A DNA stretch of 64,000 nt from Gymnothorax reevesii (taxonomy: Eukaryota; Chordata; Actinopteri; Anguilliformes; Muraenidae). A program made the position numbers and the translations under genes. The DNA is taken from assembly GCA_029721435.1 (NCBI GenBank), contig CM056583.1, positions 85,265,620 to 85,329,619 of the forward strand, written 5' to 3'. Positions 12,659 through 23,362 of this stretch are shown piece by piece (positions within the stretch are counted from its first letter, which is position 1; every line of letters begins with the position of its first letter). The notes under the pieces are model-generated. The model ran no database searches and was not told the origin of the DNA. It saw only the letters and a list, made by a program, of their open reading frames with translations.

Positions 12659-12878
12659 CTACGCAGCGCCAAGAAATTAGAGCCCTGAAGATTTTCCATA
12701 TTAGCTCCTATATATTGGCTTTCATGCAGTGATCAAAACAGCGACAAATGCCGTTTGTGTGTTGTGAAACCCCTACAGATGTAGTAGAGAACATCTGGAT
12801 TGTGTTTGCATTTTCTGTCAGTGGCCATATGACTGAAATCAGAATTAGGCATCAATAAATGCCTTTAGAATCTTTCAT

Positions 12879-13340
12879 TGTTATGGCCCCAATTTCTTAT
12901 GACATCTAAGACAGCAAAGGATGACAGACAAAATTTTAAAACTTAAACAGATTTAATTAAACAAAGACTGACAACTAACCTACAATTTATACTACTGACC
13001 AAGATTGACATATATAAGAAAAAAAATATTTACAGTCCCTTGAGATGGGGTTGCTTGGTGATGTTCCGGGTGAGGAAAATGCCCCAACACAGGCAAAAAT
13101 CCACAAAAAGCTTCACAGGTCTTGAAAAGAGTGACAGGTCTGGTCAAATGTATCCTTCTCCTTCCAATTTCTCCTACTACTTTACTCTCTCAATTTTCCT
13201 CCTTATATACTCTTTTGCAGCCCCCTTCCACCTTTTAGACATTATTTTATTCTCTGGGAGTTTCCCTCTCAGACATGCCCAGGACATGTCCAAACCTAAC
13301 TCCAGACTGTCAAAAAAAAAGTTCAATGATATAAGATGAT
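12879..13340 (-). mobile_element. LTR copy 1 of a family shared with 43927-45039
   Basis: Nearly the whole segment is alignable with the solo LTR at 43927-45039: both start TGT.ATGGCCCCAATTT, continue through the CAAAATTTTAAAACTTAAACA block and reach the CAGACATGCCCAGGACATG block. Read on the minus strand, a TATATAAG box lies near 13203-13210. The 5' end of the LTR (minus strand) is lost where the foldback MITE at 13346 begins, so the closing CATTACA present in copy 2 is absent. Confidence 0.7.
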
Positions 13341-13345
13341 ACAAA

Positions 13346-13735
13346 ACAAGAATAATCTTCTCTCCCCCATGCAATCTAAAAGCGTTATAATTATGGGCTA
13401 CGTCCAGTGCGGAAAAATTATTTGATTATAAATAGGTCCATACACCGGCACCGACAAGTACGTACACCTGTTTTTGCAGCACGGTCGCTCAACTCGCTGT
13501 AAAAAATAGACAGCTGTCCGACTGGAAAATGTAAACGGACAAAACCAAGTACTAGTCATCCAAAATTACCTTCATTCGCTGAAGAGTTCTGAAATGCCGT
13601 CGCCGAGTGACTGTGCATAGATCTAATTATAATCAAAATTTTTTTCTGTGCTGAATGTAGCCCATTATTTTGTCGCTTTTAGATCGCATGGGGGAGAGAA
13701 GCCGTGTTTTCAATTACCACTTGATTATTCTTGCA
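13346..13735. mobile_element. Foldback MITE with ~100-bp inverted ends
   Basis: Left arm 13346-13440 and right arm 13617-13735 are inverted copies: CTTCTCTCCCCCATGC faces GCATGGGGGAGAGAAG, TTATGGGCTAC faces GTAGCCCATTA, and GATTATAA faces TTATAATC. The right arm carries about 22 extra bases near its outer end. The middle has no coding frame. It abuts the LTR copy on its left, so it either inserted there or sits at the LTR truncation point. Confidence 0.7.
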
Positions 13736-14440
13736 TTGGAAAACGTGTTAATAAAGGAAAACCATCTAGAATTAGCCAGGACTAATTATTTTCAATAAAG
13801 GGAGGGATATTAGCCCCGGAATTTTCAGGTCTAAAGACGCGCTTGAATTATATTATGCACTGTAGCAGGTGAAATATCCATTTTTATTTAGAGAAACATT
13901 GTATTTAAACCTTTCAATGATTTTCTCAGCATTCATGTGCTAATTTGCAACCCTCAGCCCATCCTCACTCCAGCAGGACGAGGCCTTATTGGTGCTTGAG
14001 TACAAAATCATTATTACAATCACTTTACCGGCATCACCAATTTCAAATCATATCATCATTACTTTTTTTTTTACCTCATTACTAGTCCTAAATTGCTCCC
14101 ATACAAACTTTTTTTTGGAATACATCACAGCCTGAATGGCAGGAATGGATGAATATTTACAAACTAAATGTAGTTGACCAGACAAAAGTTTTAATATATT
14201 CTCTGAAGACGGACTGCAATGAAATGCAGTTCAGAATAAATTCAGTAATCAGTGCTTTCTCATTTTATGTCTGTTTCCGAACCTTCCCACCTTCTTTCTG
14301 CATTAGGGCTGTATATTTTAACCCATCTAGTGAATGCTAAAGAAGCCATCTGGCGCATGAATTCAATTTCATGGTCAAAGGCAGCAATTTTCCATTCGAT
14401 GTATGTTTTTTAGCCCTGGAAAGGTAGTAAATGGTGCGTA
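13736..14440. other. No gene recognised
   Basis: AT-rich sequence. Nothing recognisable on either strand. Confidence 0.5.
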
Positions 14441-14444
14441 ACTT

Positions 14445-14640
14445 GTGGAGCTCGCAAAGGCTGACAACTTCAGATGTGACCTCACTTTCATAGACACTCC
14501 CATGCATATTTGCCATTGGCTGCCCCTCCGGAGGGCGGGCATTTGTGGCTGCTCTCCTCCACCACTACTGCAGCAAAAAAAAAAAAAAAAAAAAACTTTA
14601 CCTGCTGTGGCACATCACTCTGCTGCTGATAATTAACATC
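14445..14640. repeat. Decayed dispersed repeat, related to 45465-45620
   Basis: The order GACACTCCCATGCATAT, then CAGC plus a run of A (about 14574-14595), then CTGCTGTGGC and CATCACTCTGCTGCT is also found at 45470-45600. The two are probably copies of one old repeat. Family unknown. Confidence 0.35.
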
Positions 14641-14912
14641 ACACCATCACCTCAGCATCCTTGCTCTCTGCTCCTCTAAGCTTGGTTGGCTATAGGGTGT
14701 GACAGGGTCAGAGTTCAAATGTCAAACTATCATTGCTTGTATTTGATGATACTGCAATTATCTATTTACTTCAGGGAATGTATTTTTCTGCAGTTGAGGT
14801 GCAAGCACAGAACCTACATTAATCAAGCATGCATGAAGTATTGCTCTGCTCTAAACATGTGTTTGGGGCAAGAAACTTTCAATTAAAGAAACATTCTGAT
14901 CATAGTGGTATT
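14641..14912. other. No gene recognised
   Basis: Short AT-rich interval left of the Tc1 element. Nothing supported. Confidence 0.5.
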
Positions 14913-16529
14913 TACAAAACCCAAAACCAGTGAAGTTGGCACGTTATGTAAATTGTAGATAAAAACAGAATACAATGATTTGCAAATCCTTTTCAACTTA
15001 TATTCAATTGAATACACTGCAAAGACAAGATGTTTAATGTTCAAACTGAGAAACTTTTTTTTTGTTGTTGCAAATAATCATTAACTTAGAATTTAAAGGC
15101 AGCAACACGTTGCAAAAAAGTTGGCACAGGAGCCTTTTTACCACTGTGTTACATCGCCTTTCCTTTTAACGACACTCAGTAAACGTTTGGGAACTGAAGA
15201 GACCAATTTTTGAAGCTTTTCAGGTGGAACTCTTTCCCATTCTTGCTTGATGTACAGCTTAAGTTATTCAACAGTCCGGGGTCTCCGTTGTCGTATTTTA
15301 CGCTTCATTATGCGCCATACATTTTCAATGGGAGACAGGCCTGGACTACAGGCAGGCCAGTCTAGTACCCGCACTCTTTTACTACGGAGCCATGCTGCTG
15401 TAAGACCTGCAGAATGTGGCTTGGCATTGTCTTGCTGAAATAAGCAGGGGCGTCCATGAAAAAGAAGTTGCTTGGATGGCAACATATGTTGCTCCAAAAC
15501 CTGTATGTACCTTTCAGCATTAATGGTGCCTTCACATATGTGTAAGTTGCCCATGCCTTGGGCACTAATACAGTACACCCCCATACCATCACAGATGCAG
15601 GCTTTTGAACTTTGCGCCTTTAACAGTCCGGATGGTTCTTTTCCTCTTTGGTCCGGAGGACACGACGTCCACAGTTTCCAAAAACAATTTGAAATGTGGA
15701 CTCGTCAGACCACAGAACACTTTTCCACTTTGCATCAGTCCATCCTAGATGAGTTTGGGCCCAGCGAAGCCGGCGGCGTTTCTGGGTGCTGTTGATAAAT
15801 GGCTTTCGCTTTGCATTGTAGAGCTTTAACTTGCTCTTGTAGATGTAGCGACGAACTGTAGTTACTGACAGTGGTTTTCTGAAGTGTTCCTGAGCCCATG
15901 TGGTGATGTCCTTTACACACTGATGTCAGTTTTTGATGCAGTACCGCCTGAGGGATCGAAGGTCACAGGCATTCAATGTTAGCATTCAGCCTTGTCGCTT
16001 ACGTGCAGGGATTTCTCCAGATTCTCTGAACCTTTTGATGATATCACGGACCGTAGATGATATAATCCCTAAATTTCTTGCAATAGCTTGTTGAGGAATG
16101 TTGTTTTTAAACTGTTCGACAATCAGCTCACGCATTTGTTCACTTAGTGGTGACCCTCGCCCCATCCTTGTTTGTGAATGACTGAGCATTTCAGGGAAGC
16201 TGCTTTTATACCCAATCATGGCACCCACCTGTTCCCAATTAGTCCGTTCACCTGTGGGATGCTCCAAATAAGTGTTTGATGAGCATTCCTCAACTCTCTC
16301 TGTCTTTTTTGCCACTTGTGCCAGCTTTTTTGAAACATGTTGCAGGCATCAAATTCCAAATGAGCTAATATTTGCAAAAAATTACAAAGTTTACCTGTTC
16401 GAACATTAACTAACTTGTCTTTGCCGTGTATTCAATTGAATATAGGTTGAAAAGGATTTGCATATCATTGTATTCTGTTTTTATTTACGATTTACACAAT
16501 GTGCCAACTTCACTGGTTTTGGGTTTGTA
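14913..16529 (-). mobile_element. Tc1-like transposon, full length with both ends
   Basis: Both terminal inverted repeats are present. The left end reads TA, then CAAAACCCAAAACCAGTG; the right end is its reverse complement with one base fewer in an A run, ending at TA (16528-16529). Similarity between the ends continues inwards for well over 100 bp, including the GAATACAATGATTTGCA and TATTCAATTGAATA blocks. Total length about 1.6 kb is normal for Tc1-like elements. TA at each end is the expected target duplication. The transposase lies on the minus strand and is broken, so the copy is inactive by itself. Its ends remain good, so it could have been mobilised in trans. Confidence 0.9.
15264..16315 (-). 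pseudogene. Tc1-like transposase, DD34E, frameshifted
   Basis: This would be the DNA-binding and catalytic protein of the surrounding Tc1 element. The N-terminal frame (15986-16315) ends in a helix-turn-helix region with QQAIARNLGI and TVRDIIKRFRESGEI, then a stop. The first catalytic Asp is in WSDES (codon 15704-15706). The second is in QQDNAKPH (codon 15429-15431). The Glu is in SPIENVW (codon 15324-15326). Exactly 34 residues separate the second Asp and the Glu, so the DD34E triad is intact. The first Asp shares a frame with the helix-turn-helix part but the other two are in a different frame. At least one frameshift plus stop codons therefore make it non-functional. Confidence 0.9.
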
Positions 16530-16834
16530 CTACTTTGTGGGGATCTGCCATAGTTACATCTGAGGAAAATAGAGTAAATGCAATATTAGCTCAGCAAAAA
16601 AAACGGAAGGACTACATACAATAGGTTGAATGGACATTGATGGCACGGCGGGGGGGGGAGGGGGGGAGAGAACAAAATGGGCAATATAACTCTGCCAAAG
16701 AAAATTAAATAACAAAGCCAAAAACACCACTCTTAAAAAAGAGCATATTTACTGTTACGTCTCACAAAAGTAAAATCCCTTCCGACATTAACTGACTCAA
16801 AACATAAAAAACAACAGTAAAAATGGAATTCATA
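16530..16834. other. No gene recognised
   Basis: Contains a G-rich run at 16650-16668. Nothing else is supported. Confidence 0.5.
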
Positions 16835-17140
16835 TTGTGCCTTCGCACAGATACTCAGAGCGCTTTACAGTTGTAATCTCGTCTCCCCAAAAACAGTCTG
16901 AGGCACTCACCGCAGTGATGCGATGGCCGCCAGTTTGCGTGAAAACACTTACCACTCATCAGCTTGAGGTGGAGAGGGAGAGAACAAATCAGAAAGCTAA
17001 TTAATAAGGGGATGAGTGGATGGCAGGTTGAAAAAGCCATGTAGAGAATTAAGCCAGGACGCCAGAGAACCCCCAATTCTTGTCAGAGTGTCATGGGATC
17101 TTCAATGACCCGAGGGAGTCAGGACCTCAATTTAATGTTG
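16835..17140. repeat. Dispersed teleost repeat, degenerate
   Basis: Starts near GATACTCAGAGCGCTTTACA, a LINE/SINE-tail-like block. It continues with a GATGCGATGGCCGCCAGTTT block, GGTGGAGAGGG, and GGGATCTTCAATGACC followed by GAGTCAGGACCTC. I recognise this order from a repeat common in teleost genomes. No coding capacity. Family name not assigned. Confidence 0.5.
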
Positions 17141-18585
17141 TAGAAAAAACCAAAAGGTAACCTGGGCCTGTTAAACCAATGGCCCCACATTCCAGGTCCC
17201 CCAATAAACCAATAAAGCATATGGGCTCGCTGCAGTGGTCTTCACGACTCCAGACTCTAATCACAACTGCTTTTGATCTGAATCCAAGAAGATTTTGAGA
17301 CTGACCACTGCTTTGATTCCAGGACATCTGTTTGCTCTGAGCCCCAAAAGGTAGTAAACGCCCTGCCTGGAGACTGCAGAGTAATTTCCCCACGGGGGGT
17401 ATAAGCCCTGCTCTGTCCTGAGCAGAGTTTGGGGCACACTGTCCTTGCAGCTCATTTCCTGATTTAGACATTTATCCATGTCATATTAATCAACGGACAA
17501 TATTTCACTGTACAACAGTACACAGTTAACCCTCTCATTATTACTATATATTTGGTACAATGGTTATATTGCTGAATATGTGATTTCAGTATTTTACTCC
17601 ACAGTATACTGTCATGTTTGGTATGTATTTCATCAGTGCAATTCAAGGAGTTGAATGGGATGCACGTCCTATCAAAAGTGTTTTAAGAAAACATAGTGTC
17701 TGTTCCCCAGCAATAATTTGTCCTGAATCAGAGTTATCACTTGAGGTGTATATAGAATCATCTCTTCCCCTTTGCAAGAATTGCTTTGCGATGAGATTCA
17801 TGCATGTTTCAGTTCCCTATCCATTTAAAATTGGAATCAGATTTTAAATGAGAGTAATATTGAAATCGTTATGCTTAGTTTGCCCTAATCACTGATATAT
17901 CTTATGTTTTGTTTAGTTTCTGCAAGTGTTCTGACGTGCACCATGGATGATTCACAGCGCGGCATTAAGTTAGATGGTTCCTTGATTTCGGCATAGCCCC
18001 GTTTTTGAACGGAGAATTACTGAGAATCCTTCAGGTAAATCTCAGGCAAGGTCCAAGGCGGGACGCAGACATGAAAGATTCAATTTACGGCTCAATTGCC
18101 TCACAACAGTCGGAATCCACACACGTAAGCCTTCACTCCTGGCTCCTCCACCATTGGTCGAGCTGCCTGGGTTTTACAATCTCAAATGCAAAAGAGGCAG
18201 ATAATTTTGCATGATTTCATGTGTAACCTTGCTGTGTTAATTATAGAATGCTGTCTCTATTGCACCTTCCTCTACCGTTTTGACCGGCTGGCTTTGGTTG
18301 TTTTTTTTCAGTTTCTTTTCCTTTTGGGATCCTGAAGTATGTCTCCATCACTCCCCTGTCCATGTAAACATGCTTGTAACCCTTTCTCTGCGGAATCAGC
18401 AACTTCATCCAAAAGAAACTCACCACTATGAAATTTGCTGCAGAACATGGATTCCGCTTTTAATCTATGAGAGCTCACAAGACATTTACCACTGCAGCAG
18501 CTCAAATTGTCCCTGCCTCAAATGTAGCCCTGAATGCCTAAGTCCAATTTTAAACTATTAAAAGTTTGTTTTCCCATACCTGTTC
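17141..18585. other. No gene recognised
   Basis: Several overlapping minus-strand open frames at 17127-17479 (up to 114 codons) show no domain I recognise. The rest is AT-rich without coding signal. Confidence 0.45.
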
Positions 18586-18589
18586 GACT

Positions 18590-18752
18590 TATTGTCGTCA
18601 AAATCAATAGGGTCCATCCCTGATGTAATATCAACCCATTCAAAAAACTTCAAAGAAATCTGTACTTTTTGAGTTATCTTGGACAGAAACAGGCAGACAG
18701 TCAAACCAATGCCGGAAAAAAAATAACCTCCTTGGCAGAGGTAATAATCCTA
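18590..18752 (+). repeat. Hairpin-tailed repeat, copy 2
   Basis: Contains AAATCAATAGGGTCCATCCC, a GAGTTATCTTGGACAG block, a short CAGGCAGACAGTC tract in place of GACG repeats, and a terminal hairpin CCTCCTTGGCAGAGG followed by TAATAA. The order of parts matches the elements at 2360-2612 and 56178-56352, although the sequences differ. Confidence 0.55.
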
Positions 18753-18809
18753 AATCACAATACATGATAATACGAGAACACAATACATTATAATCTTACA
18801 ATACAATAT

Positions 18810-19040
18810 AATTGACTTTCCATGGTCTCAGAAGACAATCTGATGTGGTCTGAGGACCGAGCAGTAGCGAATGGGTACAGGGAGCTTAAATAGGGAACTG
18901 TCAATGAGAAAAAAAAGTTAGCTGAATAAACAGCATATAACAAGTGTGCAGACTAACAAAAACTAATAAAGGTGTTTAAGGGAACAACCACGAATATTAT
19001 ACTGAGGAAAGATCCTCATGATAAAACACTAGGCTCATAA
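18810..19040 (-). mobile_element. Gypsy-type LTR fragment
   Basis: On the minus strand a purine-rich tract CAGGGGGAGGG (about 19050-19060) is followed at once by TACAGTTATGAGCC, resembling the polypurine tract and LTR start of teleost Gypsy elements. A TATA-like TATTTAAG lies at 18885-18892, followed by CTCCCTGTACCC. The 3' part of the LTR is not delimited. Confidence 0.45.
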
Positions 19041-19620
19041 CTGTACCCTCCCCCTGACGGATGCCACCTGGTGGCCCAAAGGACAATAAGGCTGATGAAT
19101 GAAGAACCTGCCCAGACAAGCAGGTCTTAACAAGAAGCACAGACGTCTTTAAAGGAGCCGCAACTACAAGCTCTGGACAGCTTTCCGAGCTGAAGACACT
19201 CAGCAGCAGGGGCAGCGATGTGGTACTGGGCGGTGAGGGATCAGGCACGCTCGGCAACGATGTGGCACTGGGCGGTGAGGGATCAGGCACGCTGGGCTGG
19301 AGCAATGAAGAATCATCAGTATGAGAAAATGGATTCCTGAACACCGGGCCACAATGAGAGGCTGGAAGGTTTTAGCGCCGGTGATTAAAGACATGGCATA
19401 GCGCTGGGCACTTGGAAGACGCATGACACTGGACTGTGCAGACTCATGGGAACTTGGACACCCGGCACTGGAATGAAGGGTCGCAGAGGGGGAATGTCTG
19501 CTGGTTCCATCTGGCACTGTGGTACTGTTATGACCCAGGCAGGGACCAATTGCATACTTTGTAGTGGAAGCAGAAGCTGTGTTTATTCTCAGGATAATGG
19601 TAACAGCAGATGATGACAAT
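19041..19620 (-). pseudogene. Possible 3' internal region of a Gypsy element
   Basis: An open frame of about 139 codons (19200-19619, minus strand) is proline- and histidine-rich and contains a duplicated PHRPVPHRC peptide made by a tandem DNA repeat at 19211-19296. No protease, reverse transcriptase or integrase motif is present. Its position just upstream of the polypurine-like tract fits the 3' end of a retroelement. The function of the frame is unknown and it may be chance. Confidence 0.3.
19211..19296. repeat. Two-copy tandem repeat, ~45-bp unit
   Basis: The unit GGGCGGTGAGGGATCAGGCA with its flanks (GATGTGGYACT before, CGCTSGGC after) occurs twice head to tail with few differences. Confidence 0.85.
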
Positions 19621-19646
19621 AGCCACCAGATGAAGACTTTGACAAC

Positions 19647-20030
19647 TTAAAGGGGAACTATTTTGCTATATTTCCAATGTTATATTTTGATTTTGGACTC
19701 CCCTAGAGCACTCCTGACCATTCACAATCCAAAAAGAGTCCTTATTTAGCTCATACTGCCATCCTCAAAAAAACCCCATTTGTAGTCTCTGCCCGAAATG
19801 CCTTATTGGGGTGGCTCTTCCGCTATGGCCCCCACTCCCGATGCTCCCACTTTTTGCTGACTGGCCAGCTCTGTGGAGGGCGGAGTTGGGCGGGACAAGG
19901 CTGCAGAATGCAGTTTTCTGGGTCCTTCTCCCCAGAGTGAAACATGAGACACGTCTGCCAACTGGTAAGGAAGCGGTGGGCAAATTCCGCAATCTAACGT
20001 TACACTTGAATATAGATCTAATGAAATAAA
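19647..20030. repeat. Possible TTAA-type DNA transposon end
   Basis: TTAAAGGGGAACTATTTTGC at the left edge looks like a TTAA-flanked terminus, and the following block (GATTTTGGACTCC, then ATCCAAAAAGAGTCC) resembles a dispersed teleost repeat. No right terminus (GTTCCCCTTTAA) was found, so the extent is unknown. Confidence 0.3.
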
Positions 20031-21205
20031 CTTGTTCTGATAAACCCAGCGGCGAAAGTGGAGGACGCTGTGCGAAAATCTGGCAGCTCAAGCTCAAATT
20101 TGCAATCGGCTACAGTTTCTTACGACAACAGGGGTGAGTACAGCGGTTTTTCTACTTTATAGCTAGGATGCAGGGAAAGATAGAATCCACTACATACAGA
20201 CACATTTGCAGAACAGGTCGACATACCCACGTGTAGACCGGAGACCGTAGAAATCCGGTAGGTCTGAGTTTAGAGGGAAACATAGACAGTGAGAAGCAGC
20301 AAAAAGTGGACCAACAGCTTATGGACTGCTTCAGTGTGTATTATAAGGACCTGCTGGTTCGTGTGCATAACTGTGGTGTGTCTTAAGCGTGGAGAAACAA
20401 ACAGCTTCTGCGCTGGTATAAGACAGAGGGGTGCAAGCTCCAGGCTAAACAGCCTTTTCGGAAATTGCCCATGGTAATGGTTTGCTCATTGCGTCGGAAT
20501 GACCAGCATTTCCTCGCGGAGAATGGACACGTTATGGATAGTGCGCGAGGGCTAGATAGAGCTCCAGTTATGTTATGAGCTTAATACAGGTTTTACAGGC
20601 TGTAAGTTCCGTTTGTGTGAACCGTTGCTTATGTGGAGCTAGCGAATCGATCACTTTTACTGGAAGGAATTTAATATTCAATCGCCAATTTAATATTCAA
20701 CGGACAGCAATGCAGAGAAATCGTTTGACATACCATACATGTTATAGCCTATGCGTTTCCCTATTGCTTTCACCGGTAGCATCAGAAAGCTTACCCAGAC
20801 ATTGGAGAAGTTTCAGGCAGACCCCGGTCATGGATAAGTAAAGCGATCGTTTCACAAGCACCCAAAAACACACCCCAGGCTTTGCAAAACCTACGTCTGG
20901 TCTAACTGCACGTCTCCGGTTAGCTTCAACTGCAGTGGCTACAATCAGGCAACGTTATGATGAAACCGCCGCATTGATGCTTACCAAAGTAACACAAGCA
21001 TACCGATCAGAATCGCTGCATATAAGTTAACCAGGAGCATTTTTAATTATATTTTTTAGAATGAACTTTGAACCGAAATTTGAGAATTCAAACTTGTAAT
21101 ATTGATAATTTAACCGCTGGCATACGCAACATGATTTAATTATGGACGCCATTTTTACCTCCTTGTCTGCAGCGATGGTTCCCTGTCTGTGATCATGAAT
21201 CAGGA
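20031..21205. other. No gene recognised
   Basis: Mixed-composition sequence with no known domain or repeat end. Confidence 0.5.
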
Positions 21206-21207
21206 TG

Positions 21208-21390
21208 TTTAAAACAGCATAGATTTATAGGCCAGGCTAAAGCTTAGCGCTTCATTGGAAAATCCTAAGCGCAACTTCTGAATTAATCAGGCTATTGGGT
21301 CATGCACAAATATGGATATTTAAACAGCATAGACATAGGCTAAAGCCTAGCACTTCATCAGGAGCGCAAAGCGCAACTTCTGAATTAACC
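21208..21390. repeat. Tandem duplication, ~95-bp unit
   Basis: AACAGCATAGA and the following AGGCTAAAGCYTAGCRCTTCAT and GCGCAACTTCTGAATTAA blocks appear in the same order twice, near 21220-21295 and 21318-21388, with small indels. Confidence 0.8.
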
Positions 21391-21824
21391 AGACGGTTAT
21401 CCTTCCTTACAATGAAAGTCTTCATATTTCGAGTCAAAGCAAGTTACTCACAATAATATACACAAGTCCTTATTTATTTCTCTTTCTGGCATTAAAACAT
21501 TTTTAACATAACAGAAGTGTAGGCTATAGGCCCATTTCTTATTTCCATTGGAAAATTAATAAATGCACTTTGAGCATCCAATAGAAAGTAGACCTAGGCT
21601 TCTTATTTTTCCCCTAATGCATTTGGCTTTATGAAGTATGGGCTCTTTTATTACATGATCCAGTTGGTGGGCTATTTCACATTTAGTCCTCACAGTTGAT
21701 TAAAATAATACATTATACATTGAAGACAAGCAGCCTGGATGTATGGGAAGGCTCCGTAAGTTTACCCTTCTACTGCCCCCTTGTGGAAAATAACGTCAGA
21801 GCATTAAAAAAAAACCACTTATAT

Positions 21825-21897
21825 TCGAACATCGTTCGAACTCCATCATTTCTAAAATTTTCAAGCTCACTTTAATGGCACTTTTGACAGCCCTAGT
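21825..21897. mobile_element. Possible hAT-like right terminus
   Basis: Ends CACTTTTGACAGCCCTAG, a terminus common in teleost hAT-like elements. It is preceded by a short palindrome TTCGAACATCGTTCGAA at 21824-21840. No left end was identified. Confidence 0.3.
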
Positions 21898-23005
21898 GCA
21901 TGCGGCACAACCGGTACACTATGAAGTAAAAAAGCAGGATGTATATCCTCCAAAAGTGGTGTTTCCATAAATTGTGCCAGGGGTTGAACCAATTTATAGC
22001 TGCTCCTGGCTGACTTGCTCCTTCATCTGGCAAGGTTGTCAAATGTTATCCAAAAGGAGGATATTAATTTCCTTGCTGTTAAAGACCAAGACCAAGTAAA
22101 ATTATTCCCACTCATTTTTTAACCTTTTGATTGATTTGATATTCATGGAGAAGATTGAAGTGTGTGGGCGTTAAATAACATATTAAATTCAAGGTGTTTT
22201 TTTTTCTGAGGCGCCAGTCACAATTGAGACAATCCGCAAGAATAAGAAGGCAGGCAACAATCAGTCTCCAGGATGAGCCCTGTCAACACTCCAACGTGAT
22301 CTGGATCATCTCAGGGCGAGGGGACAAGCTGAAGAGGAGAGAGAGATGAGAGGCCAGTGTTCCAGGAACTCTGATCAGGATGTACCAGCAAGGGATGGAT
22401 TCTGGGTATGATTTTGCACTCGGCTATTGACAAGTATTTGGAATAGTGACACACTGTATTTGTCATTACTGCTAAAAGAACGCTGCAAATACAAATCTAA
22501 AATCTGTTTCTTTAACAAATAAGGCAGTGGAGCCATATCTATAACATTTAACAGGCCAGCAAAATCAACGGTTTTATCAACTGCACGGACTGAAAGCATT
22601 CCGTGGCCTGGGTCCACAAGCAGCTAGGAGCCCTGGTCAAGATGTTCCTTGGACTCACCTGAAGACCCTTGCCCCACATTTGGAGGAATGTTTTTCTCTT
22701 AAAAAATGTCTTCTGACTGTGGTGGTGAAATTGGGAGGCATTTTATGCTTTGCCCATTGTCAAGCACCGTATTTATGAGCCCCATCTCCTGCTTTGTTGA
22801 ATTGCAGGACAAAACTCAGTCAGCTGTCATGAAGGAGCTGGCCTCAGAGCAATCTCCTTCGTCCCTGAGCAAGCTTACTGCCATTGCATTCACCATTATG
22901 AACTGTATGAACTGTGAGTGTGATTTCTGCACCATGAGCAGTGCGTCAGGCTACAACTCACAGCTCACGATCGCTTTTGACCTCAATATAAATCTATCCT
23001 TAGAT
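21898..23005. other. No gene recognised
   Basis: An open frame of 146 codons on the plus strand (22706-23146) has no recognisable domain and its 3' third lies inside the MITE that starts at 23006. I treat it as chance. Confidence 0.45.
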
Positions 23006-23362
23006 TTAAAGTTGCACTGTGCAAGTTTGTTTTCTTTTACTTCTGTTCACATTCGAACTCAAACAAAACGGAGGTGGCCCGCCCCTCCCTCCCATAGTTC
23101 CCTCCCTCCCTCCCATGCTTCCGTAACTGTCAACTCTTGTCTGTGATTGAACGGGACAGTTTGTTATGTTATGGGGCACAGCCTGTTTATTTGCAGTTTG
23201 TGACGCTTGTGCGGTTTCCAGAGCCCGGGTTTTTTTTTTTTTTTTTTTACAGTGAATTTAGAGCCAGGCAGCTAGCGGATCGTGGAGAGATGCTGGAAAA
23301 TTTTTTTGAGACAAAAATATAATTGCACGGAAAGTAAACAAATTTGCGTTGTGCACCTTTAA
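23006..23362. mobile_element. TTAA-flanked MITE
   Basis: TTAAAGTTGCACTGTGCAAG at the left end faces CGTTGTGCACCTTTAA at the right end, giving terminal inverted repeats of about 20-24 bp with several mismatches. TTAA at both ends (23006-23009 and 23359-23362) is the target duplication typical of piggyBac and Kolobok elements. The interior has CCCTCC repeats and a poly(T) run (about 23229-23247) but no coding frame. Confidence 0.75.

Larger units (their letters stand above)
11173..12685. mobile_element. Non-autonomous DNA transposon with palindromic core
   Basis: The right end (reading inwards GGGCTCTAATTTCTTGGCG) and the left end (GGGTGTATCCAGGCG) are weakly inverted copies, with GC-rich subterminal DNA on both sides. 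Inside is an inverted repeat: left arm 11513-11741, right arm 11871-12069, spacer about 130 bp. The arms are highly similar apart from a roughly 28-bp extra stretch in the left arm. A second tight hairpin follows at 12080-12129. The right subterminal region repeats a GAAATTACCAC-type motif five times between 12414 and 12640, as expected for transposase-binding sites. No transposase frame was found, so movement would need a partner element. The superfamily is unclear because no clean target duplication is visible. Confidence 0.55.

Noticed and set aside
17127..17479. Overlapping minus-strand frames up to 114 codons
   Set aside because: Three competing frames over the same DNA and no domain. 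No sign of selection on any one.
22220..22330. IRKNKKAGNNQSPG-like peptide reminiscent of a LINE RT N-terminal box
   Set aside because: A single weak match, with a stop directly after it and no neighbouring RT box or LINE tail.
22706..23146. 146-codon plus-strand open frame
   Set aside because: No domain, and its last third runs into the terminal repeat and interior of the TTAA-flanked MITE.
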